Part shown: piece by piece, positions 48,106 through 60,183 of the stretch
Numbering within the stretch: position 1 is the first letter of the stretch
Layout: every line of letters starts with the position of its first letter
Source of the DNA: Irpex lacteus
Lineage: Eukaryota > Basidiomycota > Agaricomycetes > Polyporales > Irpicaceae
NCBI GenBank assembly: GCA_001986395.2
Contig: MQVO02000017.1
Location: 372,001 to 436,000, forward strand
Direction: 5' to 3'
DNA length: 64,000 bases
Position numbers and translations under genes: made by a program
Notes under the pieces: generated by a model
Seen by the model: the letters and a program-made list of their open reading frames with translations, nothing else
Told to the model about the DNA's origin: nothing
Databases searched by the model: none

Positions 48106-49919
48106 TCAGTGTAGACTCATCCATCTCTTCTTCTTGAGCTGCCGTTGCAGAATATCCAAGCTTTTATCTTCGCCATACGGACCTCGAAGGTCTGCCCAGA
48201 GGCAATCTGCCCGACTGGAATTAGCACTGAGAGTGTATGAGCGATGCAACAAGCGACGCACCGTTAGGCTCCAGTGTGGCCAGATCTACTCCGACTGCTT
48301 TACGCTCCTTCTCTTCATACGCGAGCACCAGCTCGATCGTTCCGGTTGCCAGGGCAAGCACTTCAACGAAAGGTTTGATAGACTCTTGCAGGTAGTCGAA
48401 GGAGTCAAAAAATAAGACAAGGGCGTGGATGGTGGGTCGGGTCCTGGCGTGGTTGACCAGAGCATCGAAGCTGGCAGGAAGCTCTCTCAAGTGGTAGATG
48501 TATGCATGTATGCCCACCACGCTCAGGACGGAGTCCGGCCTGTCCGTGGCTGGGGCTTCTTCGAATACAAAATGGAAGGGATACAGGTTCATGGTTGTCG
48601 CTTGCTCGGAGATGTCGAATCCTGCAAGAGCGCTCAACGTCAGTATGCTCTATGGGAGGCGAATAGCGTCACTGATTGCGATGCTCACCGATCCACACGT
48701 AGGGATCTTTCTTGTCGCCCCACAGCAGCGTCAGGAGCCCGATCATCCACACACGCTCCTCGTCGCTGAGCCGGTGCAACGGGCAGTTCGGGTTCAGCAT
48801 CAGCGCTGTCAATACGAGGTGGACAGCGTTGGTGCAGCCTCCCTTGGTCCAAATGCGCAGAGAGCGTGGTCTGCGTTGACAGACGATCGTACTGGAGGCG
48901 TGTGGTAGTATCAGGGGCACTCCGTGCGCATCCCATGTTATCGTATGGAACACGATATAGGCGGCACACAAAAAGTGTCTGATGTACTTGATAACATGAG
49001 AGAAAGAGGGGAAATGGACATTTCTGATCTCAATGTTGCTTCGCAGGAATGAACTCGGTACAACATTACATGGTGGTATGCCCCAGTGAGGTGTGTCGAG
49101 CTTCGCAGGGTTAAAGCCTTCTGGGACGGGGCCTTCAATGAAGAGCCTTTGGAACTTGTCTTGGATGGTGGGAAGATAAAGAAGATGAAGAAAAGAAGTT
49201 AGTGTTCCTGAGCCTTGCGAGGCCCACATTCCGCTGTACTTCTGAGAGACATGTATGGATTCGATGAGCTGGTGCACCGGCGTGAGTCTGGGACACCCTC
49301 CAACGACGTATTGTCTAAATATCTCGGCGTCTTCGTAAGACTGGATCCGCAGACCTCTTTCTGAGAACATATGGGATCGACACCTGTTGGCCCAGAAGAG
49401 ACAGACGAGTGAGCACTGTTTGAGGTAGGTCAAGGTGTCGTCTGGGCTTGGTGTTCCTCGATTCCGGTAAAGAGTTGTGCCAGATTCCCTGAAAGCCTCA
49501 TGCCGTTGTGAGACACGATCCACGTTGACGTAGAATAGTATGCCGTCGAATAGTTCGGGGGGTATGCGGGCAGCGAGCAGTCTCACTGCCTACGGATATG
49601 AGCAATAGTCTCCATCAGTACAGACGATATACGCTGCTTAATTAGGTACGCACCTCGCTCTCCGTCACCGCAGGTATAACTTCCTCTGAGTCTGAGTCTG
49701 AATCTGAAGACCAGGTGATATACAATGGCGGCCAATCTTGCGTCGAGGAACTCTCATTCTATTGATCCCAGTAATGAACCCTTTTTGATCAGAAGGCAAT
49801 TTACGTGTGTGACTTTACTGTACACCCACCTCGCTTTCTGTTGCCTCTGATAACACTTCCTCCATTTCGAAAGGCGAGAATGGGGACGGATTATCCTGCA
49901 GCAATGAATTCCGTCTCAT
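48106..49919 (-). CDS. FB8: F-box-like protein, type A, two N-terminal exons (518 aa predicted)
   Basis: Five exons: 49830..49919, 49654..49758, 48689..49589, 48262..48621 and 48106..48206 (1557 bases in frame). Exon 1 starts MRRNSLLQDNPSPFSPF and ends EATESE. Exon 2 (NESSSTQDWPPLYITW) includes an acidic serine run, SDSDSDSEE, at about residues 48-56, a typical casein-kinase-2-like target in general, although use here is unproven, and ends VTESE. The F-box-like helix IPPELFDGILFYV starts near residue 74. The large exon (901 bases) is the longest of the family and includes the extra SQKYSGMWASQGSG loop. The last exon reads CLWADLRGPYGED and ends LQRQLKKKRWMSLH. Confidence 0.86.
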
Positions 49920-50017
49920 TGCTCTGTCACAGAGCCGCAAGCGGCGGAGAAGTAGATGAACGAGGGATGAGAGAGTAAGAAAGAGTGGGACTGCGCTGTG
50001 GCTATCGATAGTCTCAC

Positions 50018-50040
50018 AGTATATATCATGAACGTGGGAT
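50018..50040 (-). promoter_or_regulatory. FB8 core promoter element
   Basis: The TATA-like ATATATACTG lies about 100 bases upstream of the start codon, directly preceded by CCCACGTTCATG, the rest of the shared upstream element being lost. Confidence 0.45.
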
Positions 50041-51392
50041 AGGCACCGCTTCTACGAGGACGCGTTGTGATAGAGAAGCATTGATATTGACAGACCGTAC
50101 AGCCTGAGGCCTCGTTGTCTAGAGAGATAAAGCATTTAGCCACCCTCAGCTCGTCTCGTCGTCGAAACGTTCCACTCACCTGCAAAGCCAAGATGCCTCT
50201 CATCGAGTGATCCCCTTCAGGTCGATAACCTATCTTCTTGCCTCATAACAAGGACGATGCTGGAACTTGAATGCGTACAGCTCGTCTAAGGCACCAGATA
50301 CGAGCGTCCGACCTCTTCGGTTGTATTTCCATCTGGAAGTGCCTATCAAAAGCGTGTCAGATAGCTCCCATACTCGATGTCTTCAGATGAATTCTACGTA
50401 CCGCATTCCCGAGCTCACTGAGTTTCGATCGTATTGAATCTGTGATATGGCAATCAGCAGGTCCACTCGCCAGGCGTAGCTGTGTAGTGCATGGACGTCA
50501 TGATTCCAGACACGCTGTATTCGCGCGTATGCCTACTCAAAAGTTGTCAGATACGGTTTGACTGCGCGACGGAAATGAAGACTGGAACGCCCTCGTACCT
50601 ATCCAGCTCATCACAGCAGTCGAGTATCAGTGCACTGTGGGTATCAGATCGTTCACTGATACACGTACGATGACTATTTGTAGTCTTCGCAGGTTTGGCA
50701 AAGCAAGAAGAAAGTATATTCTGGCAAGTGAATCGAAAAAAAGGAAATCCGTTCGATGAATCCGTCATTTCGCTCCAAGTACTTCTGTCAGCAGGTAGTG
50801 CCGGCTTTTTATTGTATATCTACCTGGTTGGACGTTCTGACATGAGCTCCATCGAGAACGCGCAGTATAGCACGACACGTACTTGTAGGAGGTCGATGAC
50901 TATAAACTCGATACAGTCAGACGTGATGTCGTTGATACAAACGGCTTGAATCTGCGGAGTATCGTTTCCGGGCACTTATACGGCACAGGGGATGGGACAA
51001 ACGGCCAGGGAAAACAACACAATCAAGATCGAAGGAGAATGTAAGCATGCGGGGTAGCGGTGCTCGTGCTGTGAAGAGCTCAATCAGGCCTAGCACAAAA
51101 CAAGTCTGGAATAATCTTTGACGGTGAAGAGCCGTTATTCTAGTAGTGAACACGTTGCGTGAGTATCACTGCTAGAGAACAAGTGCATCGAGTTCCACTT
51201 GGACCACCGAGTGTCCTCCCTACATATAAGCCAAGATCAGTCGTCACAGCCAGCCGAAATCTCGTCGAGAACGCACCTGTAATCAGCCATACTACCTCGC
51301 TCTTGCTTCGCTCCACTCATCTGAGTAAATACTCGAAATCTACTAGTCGTGCGGTTCCATGTGCACTGAGAGAGGATAGAACATCGCCAAAC

Positions 51393-51447
51393 GTCCTTTC
51401 CGAACGCTCATACCGACCACTGGCTGGGATGAACGATCGGAAAGGGC
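51393..51447. repeat. 55-bp inverted repeat, copy 8 of 9
   Basis: The arms GTCCTTTCCGAACGCTCATA and AACGATCGGAAAGGGC are present; the final right-arm bases have diverged. Confidence 0.68.
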
Positions 51448-51939
51448 GATTGCTATTGATGGCAGGAAGGGATACGAACGGAGTCCAATCTCCTGATTTA
51501 AATTGATGAGACAGCCCTAGATGGGTGAGCATGGTACAGGTGTGCGAATTGGGCTCGGTACCGCGTCGCTCAAATCGTGTTGAGGGACAGTGGTAATTCA
51601 GTGAACGACCTTCAAGAGAATACGTGTGGTGAGCGACACAGCTTGGAGAGACATATAAACGCTTTACGCACCTTGTGGCTCGTCATCACAACTGCCTAGC
51701 GGATATCCGTCCATGCCAGAATTCCAATGATAGCTCCCCACGGCGAGCTCGTGATACGTCCTTAAAGTGAGCAAGTAGTAAGCCGGTCTTCAGACTTTGA
51801 TATCCTTCTATCAGCGTACTGAGAGTCATTTAGACATACCAGAGACTTCTGTGTAGCGACCGAGGGAGCCGTGAGTAGGGAGCGACGATTACGCAAGGAG
51901 AGTAGAACGACATGAAGGAAGAGGTGACAAGGGTTGCCG

Positions 51940-52560
51940 CGCTTCGCTTCGGCCCGCGAAGCCAGGTAAACGTAGCCAACAAAGAATTTATGTAGTAAGA
52001 AGCTTCACTGGAGAGTGGGTCAGAGGAGAGAACGATAAGTAGTGAAAACCAGAAGGAACGGAGTGAGATGTGAGCAGTGCAGGGAGTTAAGCGCACGGGA
52101 GTGGTCTGGGGTCCCGATCAGGGAGAGATCAGTCAATTCCCAAAGTACAACACAGCACGGTGGACGGGTAATGAACAGATGAGAATGAGCATGATGCATC
52201 TATATGACATGAAGAAGGGAGGACAACAGTGGGAGAGGTATGGCGAAAAAGAGAACGGGAAGAGGGGCGAGGACCCCGGAAGCATGCCACGCGAGAACGG
52301 AAGAATCAAGCAGGCAGGGGAAAATACACGATCGAGTTTTCGTCCGGGCCTGAAAATCACTTCTAAGAGCTGAGCCGGAATTATTCAAAAGCGGGCTATG
52401 CAATAGACGGAGGGGAGCGGGAGAACGTCGGGAAAAGCGATCTGAAAGCAAGGTAAGGCGGAATGAAATGGAATAAGAGCGGAATCCGATCGTAAGAAAC
52501 AATTTGAAGTGCAAATGAAGCCTATTAGAAAGAATTTGTAACTGAAGCAGACATGCGTAA
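51940..52560. other. Purine-rich extra sequence in spacer 8
   Basis: Compared with spacer 5 (32740-32780), about 600 bases are inserted between a segment ending GATGAAGG and one starting AACGCCCGATCA. Most of 52070-52560 is strongly purine-rich on the plus strand. No terminal repeats or target duplication could be seen, so the origin is unclear. A 99-codon plus-strand frame within it (52077-52373) is probably a by-product of the composition. Confidence 0.5.
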
Positions 52561-52689
52561 AGGAATGGAGTAATAATAAGGATTAAACGCCCGATCAGCA
52601 AATGCTAATAAGAAGCAGTAAGACTTGTACTTACCGTGGGAATATCTATTCGTTTACTTTCTTATTAACTAATGGGCGCGCAGTAGCCT

Positions 52690-53050
52690 TTGCTGACCTC
52701 ATTCTCGACGACCACCCATCTCAAAGTCAAACCGCTCTTGATTTCCTGCAAGCCCTCGAGTCATACACAAGAAAGCAAAATAGACAAGTACACGCCCAAG
52801 CTTCGGCACAGACATCTGCGATACGCCGAGACCTTGTTTACAACGCACGACCCAATTGCACCCTCATCGTCATCCGTGTCGACCATCGTTGACGTGGATG
52901 GCGACGAGGGATGCAGTTCTTTGGCTCTCATACTCTCATACACTACTGGCTACGGAGAAGAGAACGAAAACCGTGGGAGATGTGTAGGACTGAGATGTGT
53001 AGGACCTTGGGCTGCGTGGACACGTTGGGAGGTGGTTGAGGAGAGCGAAG
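52690..53050 (+). other. Exon-like plus-strand segment of spacer 8 (unrecognised)
   Basis: An open plus-strand frame spans the palindrome and continues through PWAAWTRWEVVEESE to a donor GTGCGTTTTTC at 53051; a plausible acceptor CTACGTAG is at 53107. The spacer 5 counterpart reads WVAWISWEVV at the same place. Similarity of protein reading between two diverged copies supports an ancestral exon. No known domain is seen, and no start codon can be fixed with confidence. Confidence 0.3.
52861..52910. repeat. 50-bp palindrome, copy 9 of 10
   Basis: It starts CCCTCATCGTCATCCGTGTC and ends GGATGGCGACGAGGG. The plus frame reads SSSSVSTIVDVDGDEGC. Confidence 0.7.
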
Positions 53051-56000
53051 GTGCGTTTTTCATTCAATCTGTTCCCTATGAACACCTAGTTGATTACGTT
53101 CTACGTAGCAGTGAGTGATATATCGGATGCTACGCTCAGTTTTACACTTTCTATATAGTCAATCCCCGTGCTCGACTTGTATTCTGTTGGCCACGAATCT
53201 CCTCTGAACGACCGGCAAGGCACCTATGTGTGGTCCATTCGTGTAATCCGATGGTCTACGTGTAACAATTCAGGTTGCAGGTCCTCAAGAAGCCGTGGTA
53301 TCAAGTATCGACATGTTTAATTCATGAGGGAGTTGGTAATGGCGAACGGAAGACGACGTGGACGTGAAGACGACGTAAGGAGGGGTAAGATAGGTGCGTG
53401 TACCGGTTATTCTGCATTAGCATGCGGCTTACTGTGACTCTCATAGCTTTCAAAGGTACGTTACATACCGTGTCTGTCGTTAATCTGCTCGGCAGGTAAC
53501 AGCATACTGAGACGCACGCCAATGCCCGACTCGAAGACCTGATCGAAACACGCAGCCCAAGACATTATCCCCGTCCTCGTCGGTTTGCTGACATCGGTCA
53601 GCGCTTGAAGATCGATCGCTTGGTGGTTTCATGTAGGAACGAGAATTCAGCGGGGCCAATTGCGATGGATTGTGTCATCGGTCGGACAAGAAGGAAATAT
53701 GCGGAGGGAGGTAGAGGTACGTCTAATCGCCTCGATAGCAGGTTACAACGCTAGGTGGATCTCACAGCGACGATTGACCATCTGAAACCTCATCCATTCA
53801 CCTCTCCGCCTGGCATCTCTTCCCTTCTTGCCGTCTTGGCTACGCGTGTGCCAACATTTCGCCCTAGACCTCTCATTGTCTTTAAACGATGCAGTTACAT
53901 CAGCATAGGCCTTCTTCTATCGTTCCCCTCGCTAGCCCAAGAGAGTCTAGTCATCGGCACCTGGAATCTGATCATTGACGGAGCTGTGATTTACATTGTC
54001 GACCTGCTCATCTATCATGCTCAACTTCCAACGTCTCCTCTTGTATCGTGGCCTCTCGGTCTCTCACCCGGCTCTACGTCCCCCTTCGTCTCCATCGCCG
54101 CGATCGTCCATCGATCACCTCTCCATCACTCTCGATCGCGACATTTACGCCTTCATGCACACCCGCACCCCTCCAAGATCAATCGGGAAGCTCTGCCTTA
54201 CCATGCTCCTGGTTCTAAGCCTCATCGATATTCCCCTAATACTCAAGCCTTTCAAGAATGCTGTGGTAGCTCGGGCTTCGCAGGGGCGACAACACACTGT
54301 GTTACGGGAAGATTCAGCACGAACAGAGGAACGGGTAATTAATACAGTGATGCGTTGAAGTTCATAAGATCACCATGTATGTATCGAATTACCGTTTTAG
54401 GTTGAGATTGACTCATAATCTATGCATAGATGTGACATTAGATCATTGCATCGCTACGATAGGTGTGTCGTGCATCGTGTCCGTCTTGTTCGTCTTCTGA
54501 TAAACAGCGACACTTAGATTAACGGCAAAACAAACAAGCAGAGTTCGTGAGTGTTATGCTCTGACATATGCTCACCGAACCTAAAAGCCTAGTCACACCC
54601 TGAACGAGTTTCTCGGGCTTGCTCAGCGTGGAGAGTATGGGTCTATCTGACCGTCGCTACATCTCAGCCCGAAGCTTTGATGTACGTTATCGGATGACAC
54701 TTGAGACCCGACGTTGACACCTCCAAGATGCTCTCGGATTACGATAGAGATGTTCCGCCACGGAAATACAACACTGATACTCTGGCAGTCGGAGTTGTTG
54801 TGCAGTCATGAGTTGGCGATTTGGAATGAGGGAACGTACTCGTTTGGCTAGAGGAACTTTCGTTGGAGGGGGCAGAGCGGACAAGGGGATTTGCATCCCA
54901 TTCAGTGCGAACGGGCGTATCTAGTCTTTCATTGAATCTTCGTATGCTTTTGTCCCGTAACCTACGTAGTATTGCAACAATATCGTGTATCATGATGCCG
55001 GAGAGCGCAGCCATGAAACATCTCGAGATAAATTTGGTCTTGCTCGCGGCACTCCGTGACAGCTTCATAGATCTGGATACTTCGCTACAAATTGATTATG
55101 TGCGTGGCAACTGCCAGTGGTAGATGAACTGAGCTCATAGCCGTTGTATGCTGTGCAAGGGGTATAACTGTTAACTGTATGTTGGCGGGGACGGCTAATA
55201 GGCTTGAGATAAAGACGCACATGTGTTCAGTGTACACTCATCCATCTCTTCGTTTTGAGTTGCCGTTGAAGCATTTGTAAGCTCATGCCTGGGCCCCAAT
55301 AGACCTCAGACTGTTCATCTATCCAGGTATCGACACGACCTGCCAGCTTGATATTAGTACTGCGAGAGTGGAAGCGATGGAACAGAGGACACACCGTTCG
55401 GCTCCAGCGTGACTAGATCTACACCCACTGCTTTACGCTCCTCCTCCTTCTCGTACGCGAGCACAAGCTCGATTGTTTCAGTTGCCAGAGTAAGCACTTC
55501 AACGAAAGGCTTCACGGACTCTTGTATATGGTCGAAGGAGCGAAACAGCAGGACAAGTGCGCGGATGGTGGAATGGGTCCTGGAGTGATTGACCAGAGCA
55601 TCGAAGTTCGAAGGAAAGTCGTCAGGGGGCCAGTGGACGATGTATGCGTGCATGCCCACCACGCTCAGGGCGGAAGCTGACCGGTCCGTGGGGGCTGATG
55701 CTTGTTCGAATGCAAAATAGAACGGTCTCGCGTCCATGGTTGTCGTTTGCTCCGAGACGTCGAATCCTGCAAAAGCGCTCGATGTCAGTACGCTCAATGG
55801 GAAGCGAATAGCGTCACTGATCATTCGATGCTCACCGATGCTCACGTAGGGATCTTTCTCGTCGCCCCACAGCAGCGTCATGAATTTCGTCATCCACACA
55901 CGTTCCTCGTCGCTGAGCCGGTGCAGCGGGCAGTTCGGGTTCACCATCAGAGCTGTCAAAGCGAGGTGCACAGAGTTGGTGCAGTCTCCCTTGATCCAGA

Positions 56001-56548
56001 TGCGCGGAGAGAGTGGTCTGCGTTGACAGGAGATTGTACTGGAGACATGCGGTAATGTACATGGGGTCTGCCCACTCCATGTTATGTCTTCAAAATGAAT
56101 CCCGTCAGCGCAGACAAAGTGCCTGATATATTTGGTAACATGATAGAATGAAGGAAGATGGATATTTCTGATTCTAATTTGTTCTTTCAGGAATGAGCTC
56201 GGTACGACAATACGTGGTGGTTGCGAGCGGAGCGAGCATCCATTATCTTACACGTGATCCTGCCCTTGGCCCGGTGTTTTGTCTCTTTCTGGCGCCTAGC
56301 TAGACGCCATCGTCGTTCGAAGCGCTTAATCCTGTTTCCTCTTATCGCCCAAATTCCACATCGTACATCGTCTTTTCGTCAGATTTTGCATTTCAAGTTG
56401 TTGCAAGATGGGTAATACATTATTTGCCAATTTTTTGATTTTTCTCGTTCACGTTCAATATACCTTTCAGAGATCGTAGCCGTCATTGAGGCTGATACAG
56501 GCCGCGCGTCCTCTCAGTCACGTCACTGGGCTCTTGTCACAGAGAGTA

Positions 56549-57226
56549 CTATCGCTAATGCAGTGTTCGTAACTTTTCAGCGCCTTCCGTTTTCCTACAC
56601 AGACAGGGGATGAATGCCAATAAAAAGTACATGGGTCGATAGCGCCACATATTTAGTATAACATATATTTTATTCAGCATTTATAGAGAGGAATTGCGAC
56701 CCATGGAAGGATACTGGCGAGGAGTGTTGAGTGCATCTAGTGTTCGTGAAAACGTCACGAATTGTCACACCGGCATGAGGCGGCAGATGGCATCAACTAC
56801 CGTATTCGGCAGCACCATCAGCTCGAAAGACTGGTGCATCGCAGCTGAGTTTGAATTTGCTTCTGCTGAAAGTCACTCTCTTGAGGTGGAGGTTCGTGAA
56901 CACCACAAAGACATCGATATAGAAGAAATCGGGTGCATTATTCGTGATGCTTTCATTGTACTATACATTCTTTTTTATATTATTTAATTTGAATCGTCCG
57001 CCATCACTTCAGATCTTGGCTAATCATGGCCTACGGACGCAAAATTGCATTCGTGAAGCTGAAAGACTTGAGAAAGTGCGAATTTTTTTTTCACATTCAT
57101 GATGATGTAGCAGTAAACTATGTATGTGTAAAGTCTCATAATATTTGAAGGCGCGGTGGAGGTGCAGTGGGGGAGAAAACTAGTGTTCGTGAATTTCAGC
57201 GTTCACGAACACTGCATTAGCGATAG
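56549..57226. mobile_element. 678-bp Tc1/mariner-like non-autonomous element, nested
   Basis: The ends CTATCGCTAATGCAGTGTTC (left) and its exact complement (right) form a perfect 22-bp inverted repeat and are flanked on both sides by TA (56547-56548 and 57227-57228), the typical target duplication of Tc1/mariner elements. Near the right end an 11-bp inverted repeat GTGTTCGTGAA / TTCACGAACAC (57183-57212) forms a second hairpin, and the word GTTCGTGAA recurs inside (near 56741 and 56889). An open frame 56694-56987 (98 codons, MRPMEGYWRG...) resembles nothing I know. Size and lack of a transposase fit a MITE. Confidence 0.8.
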
Positions 57227-58274
57227 TACAGCCTGAGTGACATGCGCATTACGCGCTGTCACGGTGTTGTCCGTGGCACGTCCGAGGTATGCATGCCTTT
57301 ATAAGACTTCAACTAATCTGAGGCACTGGTATATAGAGGCTGGTCCATGCTGTTCACGAACCCACGAAGTTGAAGAACTGATCTAGCTGCAGCTACATAT
57401 CAGACAGCGATCTTGAGGCACGAAAGTTGGTAGGTGTCTCGTCTGCCTTGGGGAGACTAGCTACTACATACTTTACCCTGAGGCTACCAGCCGCTGGCAC
57501 TGAACAAGTCAAGCTCCCGATTTACAAGCCGGGCTCGTCTGTAAGTAAGCTTACATATTCACAGTGTTCATTGAATTGATATACTCATGGCGTACCTACA
57601 GTAGAGAATGCTGGCCTGGCACGACTCAACAGGCCGGCACGCTTTGACCGCCTGACTCGTCGAGTCAGCCACGGATATAACAACGTTTCGTAGCTGTCAA
57701 TGAATAACTACGCCATTCAAGCATCTCGCCGACACGCCTGGAGATTTTGCCCTGAAAGCCGTCATTGCTAGTCAGGCAAGTCTGCGCTACGTAGTTACCT
57801 ACCTGTGGTATCATCTGCTATATTCCGTGACTTATCTTTGAATTAGTAGATTAAATTCTTGTCCTTCTCTAATAAGCTCAGGAATGTTTTTAAAGCCGAT
57901 CGGCTTCGTTGACGGCGTCGGAGAGACCACCAGCTTTAATCCTGCGCTTGACGGCTGTGGATAGCATTGAATCTCCCCCATTCACGTACACTGATGTTGT
58001 AATGGTACAAAACCTGAGGGCCACATCACTGAGCAATATTAAGTAATTTTGTCTGAGCTACGTTTCACTATTGGATGCTACTTGACTCACTACTGCTCAT
58101 ATATTATACCTAGCTACGGAGATATAATTTTGATAATGAGATTACTGAAAGCTCGGTAGCCTGAGTACCCTCTATTTCAAGGTCACGGCAGTGCTCAGTA
58201 GCAATCACGACACACATCAACGTTCAACGTTCAACGCTGACTGAGAATCCGCACGCCCGACGCAACTGAGACTC
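57227..58274. other. Interior of the FB9 insertion, no gene seen
   Basis: This is the part of the outer element to the right of the nested MITE. It is AT-rich, without long open frames or recognisable motifs. Confidence 0.5.
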
Positions 58275-59073
58275 CTCGCTCCGCTCGCATACCCGGTACG
58301 TACCGGATCCATATTATGCTCCAGTGTGGTGTATCAAGCTTCGCAGGGTTAAAGCCGTCTGGGACGGGGCCGTTAATAGAGAAATGTAGGAGCTTGTCTT
58401 GGATTGCTGGAAGATAGAGAAGATGAAGAAAAGAAGTTTTTCTCTTCGAGCCTTGCCGGGTCCACTTTCCGCTGTAGTTCTGAGCGACATGTATGGATTC
58501 GATGAGTCGATGCACCGGCATAAGTCTCGGACACCCTCCAGCGACGTATCGTTTAAATATCTCGGCGTCCTTGTAAGATCTGATCAGCAGCATTCTACCC
58601 GAGAACATATGCTGCCGACACCTGTTGGCCCAGAAGAGACAGACGAGTGAGCACTGTTTAAGATCGGTCAAGATGTCGACCGGGCTTGGTATTCCTGATT
58701 TGCGTTTCAGATATTTGACGGACGTATGAGGGCGACGATTGACGTTGACGTAGAATAGTATGTTGTCGAAGAGCTCGGGGGGAATGCGGGCAGCGAGCAA
58801 TCTGACTGCCTACAGATAAAAATCATAAACTTTATTAGTAATACCGAGATACCCTGCTTGGTTGCGTACTCACCTCGCTTTCCGTCGCCGCAGACGCCAC
58901 AACCTTTGAACTCGAATACGAGCCGGTACGACGACGCTTCCTCGTGTGTGATAGAGACATTGGCTGAGAATCAAGTAGAGACATGGTCGGGGGAGGGAGG
59001 CCTGCGAGACAAAGTTGCAGATGGATGAGAGGGGAGAGAGCAAGAGACACGCCACGAACATCGACGTGCCCGT

Positions 59074-59114
59074 TGTATATGTATTTCAATGCTCCGCTAT
59101 GAGCGTGGACAAAG
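59074..59114 (-). promoter_or_regulatory. FB9 core promoter element
   Basis: The minus strand reads TTTGTCCACGCTCATAGCGG followed by the TATA-like ACATATACAAC about 90 bases upstream of the start codon, almost the same as in FB2. Confidence 0.55.
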
Positions 59115-60183
59115 AAAGACTTACACAAGAGCGCACAGCATCGAAGAAGCATGATGTTAGCACACTGCACAGCTGTCCTACTAGTGGTCGAGGCTATGCA
59201 ATGCCAGCCGTGCCTTGCGCATCGTCAAAGTGTTCCACTACCAGCGAGCCTAAGCAAAGCCAGAGGTTTGCGACCTCATCGTAATGACCCCTTCTGGAAT
59301 ACACACTATACACACTCACTATGACATACACGATGCTTGAAGACAAGCATGTCCTGCCAGTGAGCAATCGGGAACGGGCGTGCGAGCTCATCGCGTCGGT
59401 TTCCATCTGGAAGTGCACATCAGATCATGTCAGATAGCTGTTGTACTCGGGCGCGTTCAGATAAATACAACGTACCGCTTTACTGAATAGAGGGATAGCA
59501 AAGTCAGAAGGCTGAGATAAAGACCGCAGTTGTGTACTGCCATGCACTGCTTGGACCGACTAGGACGCGTGCGCGTAAATTCCCACTTAGGGCTCGCAAA
59601 CTTTCAAACGAGTTTGAGCTCCGTGACGGAGGAGGGTCGTGGCTACGCAAAAGAAACGTTAAGGTAGTCGCGTGGCTCCCCAAAGTGACTCATAAAAGGT
59701 TTACGGATCTGTGAAGCGTTGTACCGTCCAAGTCTTGCCACGGGCTGACGGTTCTCCGTATGCGAACTCTTGAATGGAACGAATGCGACGAATGAGTTTG
59801 ATATCATCATATACATACAGTGTGGTAGCGCAGTGTAGTAGCACAAAATTTTATGTCTTCACAAACCCCTGATCGAAGCCTGATCCGTGATTGAACGTTG
59901 GATGTGTAAGTTTCTAGGATTCGCAAGGATGTATTATCTGGGATGCTTATGTTTGAGGTCGTGATTATCCCCATATTCAACCATGGCAGATATGTATTCG
60001 CTGCCACACAGTACGCGATTAGGTGGTATGTAGAGATGGGCACGGGGAAACACACCTTTTGTCCTCAGATACCATCTCGAGCCTGATGCGACGGCCATGA
60101 GCACGGCCAACTCCTACCCACGGCTTCCAACAAGCGTGTCAGTCGTTAAGAGGCACCATAAAAACAGCCTAAGCTCCATGAAC

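Larger units (their letters stand above)
49920..55226. other. Spacer 8 (A-type), between FB8 and FB9
   Basis: The minus-strand HFQM-like block is near 50330. The 55-bp inverted repeat is at 51393, with the same minus frame ERSERTFGD ... RLVDFEYL as in spacer 5. The distance to the palindrome at 52861 is 1.4 kb instead of about 0.8 kb because of extra, purine-rich sequence at 51940-52560. The plus-strand block after the palindrome reads PWAAWTRWEVVEESE up to a GTGCGT donor at 53051. The A-type block is at 53755-54340, and the 3' flank at 54680-55130 keeps partly open frames on both strands. Confidence 0.6.
56222..58289. mobile_element. 2.05-kb inverted-repeat element inserted in FB9
   Basis: The perfect 15-bp terminal inverted repeats TGCGAGCGGAGCGAG (56222-56236) and CTCGCTCCGCTCGCA (58275-58289) bound a segment absent from the other nine copies. 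The base composition is more AT-rich than the surroundings. No transposase is recognisable, so it is probably non-autonomous. Between the right repeat and the resumed gene lies a filler of about 24 bases containing the perfect palindrome CCGGTACGTACCGG (58293-58306). No clean target duplication is visible, which leaves the superfamily open. A second element (56549-57226) is nested inside. Confidence 0.8.
55227..58984 (-). pseudogene. FB9: F-box-like gene, type A, split by a mobile element
   Basis: Exon 1 58874..58984 starts MSLLDSQPMS with RKRRRTG and ends ATESE. The large exon begins at 58809 (AVRLLAARIPPELFDN) but is interrupted after DTPHWS at about 58313 and resumes at about 56220 with PPRIVVPSS, ending at 55836. 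Exon 3 is 55395..55766 and exon 4 55227..55339 (RVDTWIDEQSE ... LQRQLKTKRWMSVH). Apart from the insertion both halves are open, so the disruption is recent. The intron between the large exon and exon 3 is 69 bases with no stop in the coding frame, so its retention would not break the frame. The donor of the last intron is GTGTGT rather than GTGCGT. Confidence 0.85.

Noticed and set aside
52077..52373. Charged plus-strand frame of 98 residues in the purine-rich tract
   Set aside because: It follows from the strand composition (few pyrimidine-containing stops), has no homologue in other spacers and no splice or promoter context.
56694..56987. 98-codon frame in the nested element as a transposase
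   Set aside because: Too short, and no DDE/D catalytic pattern or DNA-binding helix-turn-helix could be seen.
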